From: Scleroderma bovista
Taxonomy: Eukaryota; Basidiomycota; Agaricomycetes; Boletales; Sclerodermataceae
Assembly (NCBI GenBank): GCA_037178675.1
Contig: JAYMGJ010000540.1
Coordinates: 27,226 to 91,225, forward strand
Direction of reading: 5' to 3'
DNA: 64,000 nucleotides
Below are positions 55,474 to 64,000 of the stretch, in pieces (position 1 is the stretch's first letter; each line of letters starts with the position of its first letter). A program made the position numbers and the translations under genes. The notes under the pieces are model-generated. The model was not told where the DNA came from. It saw nothing but the letters and a program-made list of their open reading frames with translations, and made no database searches.

Positions 55474-57108
55474 ATGACTTCAAGCAACTCAGACTCCCAT
55501 TCATCTTCTGAATCATCTCATCCTACAGAACCAGAGGATCCCACGACCACTGGACTGGTAGGGGAGAATACTCCAGGGAAACTCACCTCCGAGGAAATAG
55601 AGATTCTTCATGCAAACCTCAAAGAGTGGAAGGCTTTAAAGGGGGACAGAAGGAAGCCTGTGAATAGGAGGGTCCGTGATCTCATTAGACACCTGCCTGC
55701 AAATGAGTACATCTTGGGAGAGGACTGGATAGCTAAGTTGGGTGTAGGTGATGTTGTATTCCGCTCTGCAAAGGCTAACATTTTATAGCACATCAAAAGC
55801 TGGTTTTATAACCATGGCTGGTCCCGAGCACGCAAGGGGATGCTGAAGTGGGGGCAAAATTGGACTGCACGGAGGGTAATAAGGGAGCAGAAGCGAATGG
55901 AGATTCAGCAAGAATTCCAACAGCGCAGTATCGGGGTTGGCAGCAAGGAAATGATAGGAGGGTACCAGAAGACCGTTGGAAGGCTGATGAAAAAGGTTAC
56001 TGAGGATGAAATGAAAGAGGCAGAGCGGGCTGCTCAGGAGTGGAACGAGGTCCAACCACCGCCGGAGGTACAGGCTATGTATGTACACATTTCTAATCTT
56101 TTGTATGATACACCTCACAGGTCTTCAGTGCAGCTGAGAAAAAAGGCCAGAAGTATACTCATGAGTATGCAGAGACTATGTGGAAGCAGTGTGGTACCCG
56201 GGTGGTGGTGATGGTGGCTTGGAAGGATCAGAACGGAAAGGTGATGGCCAGCATGTAAGTGGAAACATGGCAGTTACACATTGAGATGACCGGAACAATT
56301 ACAGACATGATTTCAATGATGAACTTGGGAATGTGAGTACATTTCCGGACTGGGAAGGAATGGAGGAAAAATGGTCGAGGTATGCTTCTGATGTATTCAA
56401 GGCCGGCGAGATTCTGGATGGAGACCAGGCAGATGATGAGGATGAGGATGCAGATCAACATCCTCGAAAGATTGTCAAGAAGGGTAAGAAAAAGGCACAA
56501 GTAAGCCTCCAAACCCTTGATAGCGGGATTCCGCAACTTCCGAACATCCTTGACATGCATGTGCCGGAGAAACAGGACATCATCTGGGCATTCGTGACCT
56601 GTCACTACCATAAGTTACTTGGATTTAGGTGAGGGGTAACTAACTAAGGCACAATAGGTCGTGCTTGTGGAAAGGAAAGAGCAACTGTACCATGGATGAG
56701 CATTGCAGAAGACCTGCAAGGTTATATTGAAAGCAAGTACCTCCCTTCTGATGTCTCGTTGAAGGAACCTAGCAAAATGGGTGGTGTGCAAGTGACTCAG
56801 ATCCTGGAATTCTGGAGGAGGAGACAACAAATCGATCCACAAGATGTATTTAGGTTCATGGCCTGGAAGGATGCCGAGGGAGCATTACAAAGGTCGGTTG
56901 GTGAAGATGAGCACCAGTCAGACAAGGCCCTTGGAAAGAGAAGGAGACAAGGTGAGTGAATTTCTCTGAATTGTGGAGTCTCTTGGGGGGTTCTGAACCT
57001 AGTGTGAAGCTTTCATCGGCACTTTGCTCATCGACCGACATGGCATCCTCATCCTCCTCCACTGTGGTGAGTGAACTGGGGCATGAACTTCCACCGGGTG
57101 AAGGTTGA
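55474..57108 (+). CDS. WFYN-motif basidiomycete protein, KDZ cargo
   Basis: Starts MTSSNSDSHSSS, Ser/Thr-rich. Introns at 55744-55788, 56068-56120 and 56255-56304 keep frame. Blocks: EEIEILHANLKEWKALKGDR, HIKSWFYNHGWSRARKGM, NWTARRVIREQKRME, GSKEMIGGYQKTVGRLM, PPPE, EKKGQKYTHEYAETMWKQCG, RVVVMVAWKDQNGKVMAS, TFPDWEGMEEKWSRYA, RATVPWMSIAEDLQGYIESK and an Arg/Lys-rich stretch KRRRQ. A last small exon at about 56996-57108 ends LPPGEG. The junction near 56630-56658 does not close in my reading, so one splice site or base is uncertain. The family is common in agaricomycetes as I recall it, without known biochemical role. A nuclear, DNA- or chromatin-associated role is a guess. Confidence 0.7.
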
Positions 57109-57681
57109 ACGACTACAATAGTTTGTCACATATCAATGGGAAATTATTGGGACTTACAGTGCTTCACCTGTCTTGTTGACGAGAACCTTACACATTTTGT
57201 TGAATGTTCGGTATCCATCAATGGAATTGTGTTTTGTGAGAGTAGAACAAATAGGATGCGAACAACCGGGTCAAGGGCAAGAACACCAAGGTGTATTATA
57301 TAATCAATATGATCACCAGTGCAGTTTGGGTACCAACAGCCAAGCAAGGACCGGTCACCGGTTCCACCACATCGTCATGTGTGAATTATGTTAATCACTA
57401 TTATTCATGAGGTACATATGATTACCGGCGACTAATTGAATTCACCGGTGTGTTTGTGGCACTGAAGCAACTGGTTATTGATTTTACATGTGTTCCATTT
57501 ATCTTGTTTTTTGTCTGCATATCATAATTTGTATTGGACCATTGTGGACAATACATGTGAATATGTTATGTAATCATTTTCAACAATATATAGTGGCCAT
57601 ACCGGCATATTTCCCTTGCCTTTCCTCCACCACATTCACTCCCATCGAATCCCATCGCATTCAACTGCAAAACCTTTATCC
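57109..57681. other. Intergenic region inside the KDZ element
   Basis: 573 bp with no recognised coding exon. Contains several ACCGGT motifs like those of the minisatellite. Holds the promoter of the following gene. Confidence 0.45.
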
Positions 57682-60600
57682 ATGTCATCACAAGCCAAAG
57701 CCTTAACCTTCTCCATCGGCACCGGTGAGGACCATGCAAAGGCGATTGTTACCCAGGCAGCCAAGGTCATACGGCAATATACCGACGGTCTCAAATATAA
57801 TAGCACTATGGAATACTGGAAGGAAACCACACAGGTTGTGTGGGATAGGCTGGTGAGTTATTAGTACATAGTTTGATATCTGTACCCATCAATCCCACAG
57901 AAAGAGGTCACTGCTGTTGTAGATCAGTTGCCAGCTGGCTTTGCAATCCCGATCCATGTCATTGCGGCCGATGCCTTCATGGTGAGCCCCAACTCACTTC
58001 TTGAGGTGAAGAAATGGCCACCTTGGGAGCGCATCTGTCGGGCAAAGGACAAAGACGTCGAGGATCACCCATGGTACAATCTCTGGGAGCCCGCCCTGCC
58101 AGTTCCTCCTGCACCAACAACAACACCGGTAACACAGGTGAAAGGAAAGGAGAAGGAGAGGAATGAAGACATGGATAATGGGAAATTAGGTGAGCACACC
58201 ACATTTATAATCCCAATTGATTTCTGTTCTGAAGAGCCAAGGTGCAGGAACCGAGGAGAGTGGTGGAGAGTTGGCAGGACACCGGTCCCGATCCCAGCCG
58301 GCCGGTCCATCTAAGAAAGGGAAGGAGAAGGCAAAGGTAGTGGAAGATCCACAAGGTCACATAAACCAGGGGATGTCTGGTAAGCAATATGACTGTTGGA
58401 TTGACACAAAGGTGTTTTCTGATAAAGGTAATGTGCAGACAAGCAGGATGGTGGTGGCCTGGTGGTAAGACACCGGTCTCGGTCCCAAGTGACCACGCAG
58501 TCAAAGAAGGGGAAGGAGAAGGAAGTGCAAATGCAAGTGGAAGTGGAGGGAGAGTCACAGAGCATGATCACTGGGGGGAAATTGGGTAAGTGAGGTGCCA
58601 TTGATACAATGGAGTCAGGCACTGATCAACTCGGAATGTAGACAACGAACAGGCCGGTGGAGAGCAGGCCAGAGGACGGTCTCTTTCCCGACAAGCCAGT
58701 GCATCAAATTGGAATCAGAGTAAATCCCGAGGATGCACGCCGCATATTAAGTCTGCACCTACCATTGACAGCGAGGAAGATCCTGATATGCCACTGGTCA
58801 ACCCCACTCAACCAAAAGCATCATTCCTTGTGCCGGTAGGATTTGGCCCTGTTCCACCAGAGGATCGGTGCGATCAATGTCGGAAGGGTGACAAAATGTG
58901 CTTGGTAAAGCCAGGTTGGGCTTGCTTAAACTGCAACAAGGTAAAGATGAAGTGCAGTTTGACTGACAGGCTTCGTGCCCGATCTCGGGCCCCATCTGAG
59001 GCAGCCATGACCACAACCTGGCGACATCGCTCCCCTTCCAGGGTTCCATCTGAGGCAGCCCCGACCACAACCCGGCAACGTCAGTCCCCTTCCAGGGTTC
59101 AATCGGAGATTGCCCCTGATTTCACCCCACGGCCAGCAAAGCAACAACGGTCGTCCAGCATCCACCCTACTCCTGGACCATCGAAGGCCAAGGCAGGACA
59201 GGTTGAAAGGTCCTCAGGCAAAGGTGAGTATCATCCATGCTTTGTATCCTTGCATTCAAATTGCTGAACAGGTTTTGAAGTTTATATTCAAACACCTTCA
59301 TTGTTGCCAAAATCAAAGTCCCGTGATACCAGTGTTGCCTCAACCTGTCACTGCAAGCATTTCTCAATGTTTCATGACAAAACATTGTAAAAAAAATAGA
59401 AGAAAGAGATACTCTTTTATTCACAATTTTGTTACACAAAAAAGACAAGAATCATACAAAATCTTTTTTGTCTTTCTTTTGCCAAGACATGATTTGAGAT
59501 CATTTCTTATGTTAGGACTATAAAAAATTTAACATTTTTCTTCGCCTGTTCCTTGCAAAACAAATAAAGAAAAGACAATGTAACTTTTCTCATAGCAAGT
59601 ATTTCAGTATGTTTTATTAGAAATAAAGCATCATATTATTGTTGAAAACATGTTAAGAGAAAACAATAAATTTTTCTTCAAGAAACATGATTGGTCCTGG
59701 ATACTGATTGGCTGGTTAGAGTGTTATAACCAAAAATATATAGCACATTTTCTAAACATTTATTCTTGTGGAAAAGAGTATCTTTTGATTCAAATTTTCA
59801 CTGCAGGAAATTGAAAATGTCTACTGTGAGAAAAGTTACATTGTCTTTTCTTTGTTTGTTTTGCAAGAAACAGGCAGAAGAAAAATGTTAAATTTTTTAT
59901 AGTGCTAACATAAGAAATGATCTCAAATCATGTCTTTGCAAAAGAAAGACAAAAAAGATTCTGTATGATATTTGTCTTTTTTGTGTAATAAAATTGTAAA
60001 TAAAAGAGTATCTCTTTCTTCTATTTTTTTACAATGTTTTGTCATGAAACATTGAGAAATGCTTGCAGTGTGTGCAGCATCTGCCACTGACCCTCCGACG
60101 ACCCCATCTGCTGTTGCGACATCCGGCATGACCAAGGGTGAGCAGTTGCAGGATGTGGAGGAGGAGGTCTTCCTTCTCAAGAAGGATATTGCGAGGATGA
60201 AGGAGGATACCGAGGAGAACATTGTCCTTCTGAAGAGAGATAATGCAAGGATGAGGGTGGAGTTGGAGCAGAACCGGGAGGAGCTGGAGACACTCCGGGC
60301 ACTTGTGGAAGCTATGCGCGAAGACTGGTTCCCCACTGCTCCTGCACTCCGTGACCCTGCAGTACCTTCTCAGGTCGAATGTCCTCCACCTGGTATGCAT
60401 GGATCTCTGCCTTCTGAACATTCTCAATGTCCCAACATTTCCCCATCCATCTGGGCATTGTTAGATCTACCTGCAGGTTTGTGCTTTTGTTTTCCGATCT
60501 CTTGAATTCATGTTTTGAATGGTGCAGGTGACACTCCAGGTCCCAGTGCTGGTACCGACCACCAGGTATCTGCAATTCTGGCCTGTGTCCCTCTGGAGAC

Positions 60601-60805
60601 CTCGGACATGGATATTTCAACAGCCTCCACCGACAGACCGTCACAGGTGGACCTGACACCTGCTATTACCATGGGGATTCAGCCATCCCCCATCATTACC
60701 ATCAGTCCCCCTGCACCAGAACCTCAAGATGTTGGTACTCCAGCATCAGAGCAACCAGATGTTGCAATGGGTGAAGGAGGCGGGGACTCCTCACATAAGG
60801 ACTAA
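57682..60805 (+). CDS. Zn2Cys6 and coiled-coil protein, KDZ cargo
   Basis: Start MSSQAKALTFSIGTGEDHAK at 57682; first intron 57853-57900 is clean. Blocks: YTDGLKYNSTMEYWKETTQV, AFMVSPNSLLEVKKWPPWER, three diverged low-complexity exons with HRSRSQ and KKGKEK motifs, then C-x2-C-x6-C-x7-C-x2-C-x6-C at about 58872-58960, the exact spacing of a fungal Zn(II)2Cys6 cluster. A Ser/Arg-rich region with three PSRVxSE repeats follows. A ~840 bp intron (from GTGAGT at about 59223) contains a foldback element. Beyond it a coiled coil (EEEVFLLKKDIARMKEDTEE, about 60150-60310) and a Pro/Ser-rich tail end at 60805. Likely a nuclear DNA-binding protein. No stop interrupts the exons I could trace. Confidence 0.7.
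59349..60070. mobile_element. 722 bp foldback MITE-like element in an intron
   Basis: Starts CACTGCAAGCATTTCTCAATG and ends with its reverse complement. The arms of ~245 bp are nearly identical (59349-59600 and 59828-60070) around a ~230 bp AT-rich loop. TGT lies on both sides (59346-59348, 60071-60073), a possible 3 bp target duplication. Much more AT-rich than the surrounding KDZ genes. No coding capacity, so it is non-autonomous. Confidence 0.9.
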
Positions 60806-61049
60806 TTTTGTTTCATTGCCACAAACTTTGTATTTGTAGTACAATTAGTATCCTTTGTTTGTGTAAGAATATATTCCTGTGCATGGCTATGATTAAATGT
60901 GTAAGTGATCTACTTGTATGCTTAGCACCGGTCAGTCAGGCCAATGGCCCATTTCTTTACTTATAATTATTGTTGTACCATTGCCAATATTATCATGTGA
61001 TGAATTACTAGTTCGTATTTGTCACCCAACATTGGATACTACTGGATGA
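60806..61049. other. 3' flank of the Zn2Cys6 gene
   Basis: AT-rich, with no gene. Merges into the minisatellite. Confidence 0.4.
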
Positions 61050-62045
61050 TGAATCCCGGTCAGCACACTACTGGCATAATCATGACCGGTCAGTGCACAC
61101 CAAGTATGATCTTCCCATGGTGGTTTGCTTAACATAGTATACTAACAATGTACTCATGCCTTTGATTAGCTTGAGTGGGCTTGTCTTATAGCACAGCCGG
61201 TATGATTATGACCGGTATGTACACCGGTGTATTCATGACCGGCAAGTGCAATACTAGCATGTCCATCATCTGCCAGTACTCGGTCTGTTGTTACAATATA
61301 GTTTTGATATCGTTATTACTTGTCAGTGCTGTCCTTGTGAAAGTATCACCGGGCAGCATTCTGCCAGCATGGTGTTGTTTACCACCAAACAAAACAATAC
61401 CGGTATCCATATCATCAGCCGGTACCAAACTACTGGTCGGTCGGTATGCTACCGGTATGACAGTGACCGGTTGGTATGCCACTGGTATGTACCGGTATGA
61501 TAGTGACCGGTTGGTATGCTACTGATATGACACTGACCGGTCGGTATGCTACTGGTATGATAGTGACCGGTTGGTATGCCACCGGTATGCTACCGGTATG
61601 ATAGTGACCGGTTGGTATGCCACCGGTATGCTACCGGTATGACAGTTACCGGTCAGTATGCTACAGTGATCGGTTGGTATGCCACCGGTATGCCATCAGT
61701 ATGATAGTGACCGGTTGGTATGCCACCCGTTATGCTACCGGTATGACAGTTACCGGTCAGTATGCTACTGGTATGATCGGTCAGTATGCCACCGGTATGA
61801 CAGTTACCAGTCAGTATGCTACTGGTATGATCGGTCAGTATGCCACCGGTATGCCACCGGTATGACAGTTACCGGTCAGTATGCTACCGGTATGATAGTG
61901 ACTGGTTGGTATGCTACCGGTATGACAGTTACCGGTCAGTATGCTACTGGTATGATAGTGACCGGTTGGTATGCCGCCGATATGACACTGACCGGTTGGT
62001 ATGCTACCGGTATGACACTGACCGGTTGGTATGACCAATTAATCA
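61050..62045. repeat. 30 bp minisatellite, right block
   Basis: About 25-30 units of the ACCGGTTGGTATGCCACC + GGTATGACAGTG type, with first units degenerate. Same orientation as the block at 50030-50620. Translates into repeated DRSVCYRYDS-like decapeptides, which I regard as artefact. Confidence 0.9.
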
Positions 62046-62204
62046 TTACTGGCCAGTACACCACCTGAATGCTTATCATTAACTTGTACTACTTGTATAA
62101 TCATTTCCATTCAGTACAGTACCAGTCGTGTCTTTGCTAATACGTACAATCCTGACATGGCTATCATCAGCCTGGACTTGTTTCAAATATTTTTTCCTCT
62201 CTGG

Positions 62205-62924
62205 CCCGACCATACACTTATTGTGACACCCACACCCAGGCCAGACTATCCATTATGGTGACACACCTACCCGGCCCGACCATACACTATGGTGATGCCC
62301 ACACCCAGGCCGGACTGTACAATATGATGACACACCTATCCTGGCCCGACCATACACTATGGTGACTCACCTACCCTGGCCCAATCATACACTATGGCGA
62401 TGCCCACACCCAGGCCGGACTGTACAATATGGTGACACCCCTACCCTGGCCTGACCATCAATTCCCACACCCAGGCCGGACTGTACAATATGATGACACA
62501 CCTATCCTGGCCCGACCATACACTATGGTGACACCCACACCCAGGCTGGACTGTACAATATGGTGACACACCTACCCTGGCCCGACCATACACTATGGTG
62601 ACACCCACACCCAGGCCGGACTGTTCAATATGTACCCATACCCTGGCCTGACCATACACTATGGTGACACCCACACCCAGGCCGCACTGTATATTATGGT
62701 TAAATTACACACCCTGGCCAGACCATACACTATGGTGATACCTGCATCCTGGCCCAACCTCATATTATGGTGACAACCCACCCCCAGGCTGGACCATGTA
62801 TTATGGTGACAATTCCACACACAGGCCGGATCATATATCATGGCAACACCCTGTAGTCCGGCCTGACCCCTGCTGGCCCATAACATATGGCCGATTGTCA
62901 ACCCCCGCTGGCCATAAAACACGG
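62205..62924 (-). repeat. KDZ right terminal inverted repeat
   Basis: Inverted copy of 47667-48400, ending near CCGCTGGCCATAAAACACGG. Differences from the left copy are largely C/T and G/A. Confidence 0.92.
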
Positions 62925-62940
62925 CCTAACCAGGTACATG

Positions 62941-63467
62941 GGCTCTATACTCACCCTAGTTCTCATTTACTATATAAACTACTATACTCCAGCTTAGTAG
63001 TTTCCTTAGATCAAATCTCGACTAAGATACTCCCCACTCTGTACTACCCACCATGCTCTCCTAATCCCATCTTGTTCTCCTGAACTCCGGCCAACTCCGG
63101 CCTCCGTCCTATCTCGTCCCCTTGGTCCTATGTCTGATCCTAGCAAGTCTCCTACTTGCACGAGGGCAGAAGCCACCTCTGTCCCAGACTTGACGCTAGA
63201 CCTCTCAGGACTTATCCCACCTCTGGGATGTACTTCACTCCGGACAAGCTGCGCTCAACTCCGGACCACTTTCCCGCGGTCCGGACTTACTCCGCAAAAA
63301 CCCGGACTTACTCCCTGTGCTTCTCTAGTGCCCGGACTTCGTTCGTTTGACCCGGACTTGACTCTCCGCACTAACTAGCACCTACTAGTGTCTGGACTTA
63401 CCTCCTCATTAGTTCCCTGCACCTCTGGACCTCCTAGTAAGATCGTCGAGGAGAACCGGTCTTGACA
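62941..63467 (+). repeat. Gypsy solo LTR, right piece
   Basis: Resumes the 1253 bp LTR family at TATACTCACC (matching about 33625) and ends CCGGTCTTGACA. The second TSD copy CTGAG lies at 63468-63472. About 280 bp of the reference LTR is absent between the two pieces. Confidence 0.92.
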
Positions 63468-63472
63468 CTGAG

Positions 63473-64000
63473 CAGCACCAATATCCATTGGGGTGCCAGC
63501 GCCCGGTGTTACTCCATAAGAGGAGGAGCCACTCCCCTGCTGATAATAGCAGGCACTGCCCTGTGTATTGATCAAGAAGAGCTCCTGGGCTCTTCCGACA
63601 GTTCTCACTGAGGTGGCTAGCTTGGCATAGGTGGTGCAATCCTTCGCCAGGAGGTACACCTGCTGGAGGACCTGCCTCTGTACTGCTCTTTCAAGCAAGT
63701 CCTTAGCGTAAGTGTCAGGACAGCCACTCTCAACCTTAAGCAACTCAAAGGTCACGAGGAAGTTGTCAACTCGCTGACAAGGGCCTTGGCGTAGCTTTAA
63801 CAACTGGGACCTGGCCCAGTCGGCGTTGTTGCCAGGCACGAAAAACCCAGTTATTTCGGCCTGGAGGGCGTCCCACATAGGGTATTTGACCCCTGGACTC
63901 AAATAATAGTCCAATTTTACTTGGGCCCAACATCCAGCTTTGGGTCCCTTGAACCTAGAGAGGACAGCCGCCATGATCTCACTATTCCTTGTTAGGAGAC
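63473..64000 (-). pseudogene. gag: Gypsy gag, N-terminal piece (split gene, runs off window)
   Basis: Minus frame with FKGPKAGCWAQVKLDY, FFVPGNNADWARSQLLKLRQ, LLERAVQRQVLQQVYLLAKD and GTPMDIGAAQ, about 35-45% similar by eye to the chromovirus gag at 39671. No stops. It continues at 47200. The N-terminus lies beyond the window edge. Before the insertions this gag was open, unlike the chromovirus copy. Confidence 0.88.

Larger units (their letters stand above)
47667..62924. mobile_element. KDZ transposon, ~15.3 kb, with TET/JBP and other cargo
   Basis: Bounded by ~720 bp inverted terminal regions made of 35 bp subrepeats. Gene order: TET/JBP (+), 30 bp minisatellite, unidentified gene (+), KDZ transposase (-), WFYN-family gene (+), Zn2Cys6/coiled-coil gene (+), 30 bp minisatellite. 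It is inserted in a gypsy solo LTR, from which about 280 bp is missing at the insertion point. No convincing target duplication was found. The coding genes are the best preserved in the window. Association of KDZ transposases with TET/JBP genes is known from basidiomycetes (Iyer and colleagues). Here both lie within one pair of inverted repeats. Confidence 0.88.

Noticed and set aside
61430..62068. Long open frames with repeating CYRYDSDR-type peptides
   Set aside because: They are translations of a 30 bp minisatellite in several frames on both strands, with no other coding signal.

Overview
The window reads as genomic DNA of a filamentous basidiomycete, most likely an agaricomycete. Genes are broken by ~45-60 bp GT-AG introns. 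The repeat families are typical of such fungi: Ty1/copia, Ty3/gypsy chromovirus, Tad-like LINE, hAT, and KDZ (Kyakuja-Dileera-Zisupton) transposons with TET/JBP dioxygenases. I see no ordinary single-copy host gene. Almost everything is mobile DNA nested inside other mobile DNA, and much of it is decayed by C-to-T/G-to-A changes.

Layout. 1-3 kb: a hAT-like relic cut by inverted copia LTR pieces. 3.3-4.2 kb: a gypsy LTR fragment, followed by a tRNA-like sequence. 5-10.8 kb: two degenerate copia elements arranged tail to tail, one carrying a small solo LTR. 11.0-18.7 kb: a 7.6 kb DNA transposon with ~75 bp terminal inverted repeats (TIRs), inserted in a gypsy LTR. It carries a relic DDE integrase, a 2OG-Fe(II)-dioxygenase-like gene, a BTB-type fragment and an unidentified gene. 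19-24 kb: minisatellites, relics, a solo LTR and a 606 bp tRNA-headed SINE with a 16 bp target duplication. 24.4-27.3 kb: an old KDZ relic with a frameshifted TET/JBP gene. 27.5-36.2 kb: an inverted-arm structure of tandem repeats enclosing a LINE ORF1 and several LTRs. 36.7-45 kb: copia debris and a complete 6318 bp chromovirus inserted in a copia LTR. 47-64 kb: a gypsy gag gene split by a solo LTR, itself split by a 15.3 kb KDZ transposon.

The KDZ transposon (about 47667-62924) is the best preserved unit. It has ~720 bp TIRs built of 35 bp subrepeats. Inside are a TET/JBP dioxygenase gene that I can splice into an uninterrupted 402-codon frame, a short unidentified gene, a KDZ transposase with a CxC cysteine cluster, a gene of a basidiomycete family with a WFYN motif, and a Zn2Cys6/coiled-coil gene. 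A second, older KDZ relic carries the same pair of TET/JBP plus the short unidentified gene, so these two appear to travel together. A 722 bp foldback element sits in an intron of the Zn2Cys6 gene, next to its splice acceptor.

How the parts relate (inference): nonsense codons in the chromovirus, copia and 7.6 kb element are all explained by C-to-T or G-to-A changes, several at CpG. That is the pattern expected if 5-methylcytosine silences these repeats. A mobile element carrying its own 5mC oxidase may be countering that silencing. The nesting order is readable from exact target duplications, several of them now separated by 6-16 kb.
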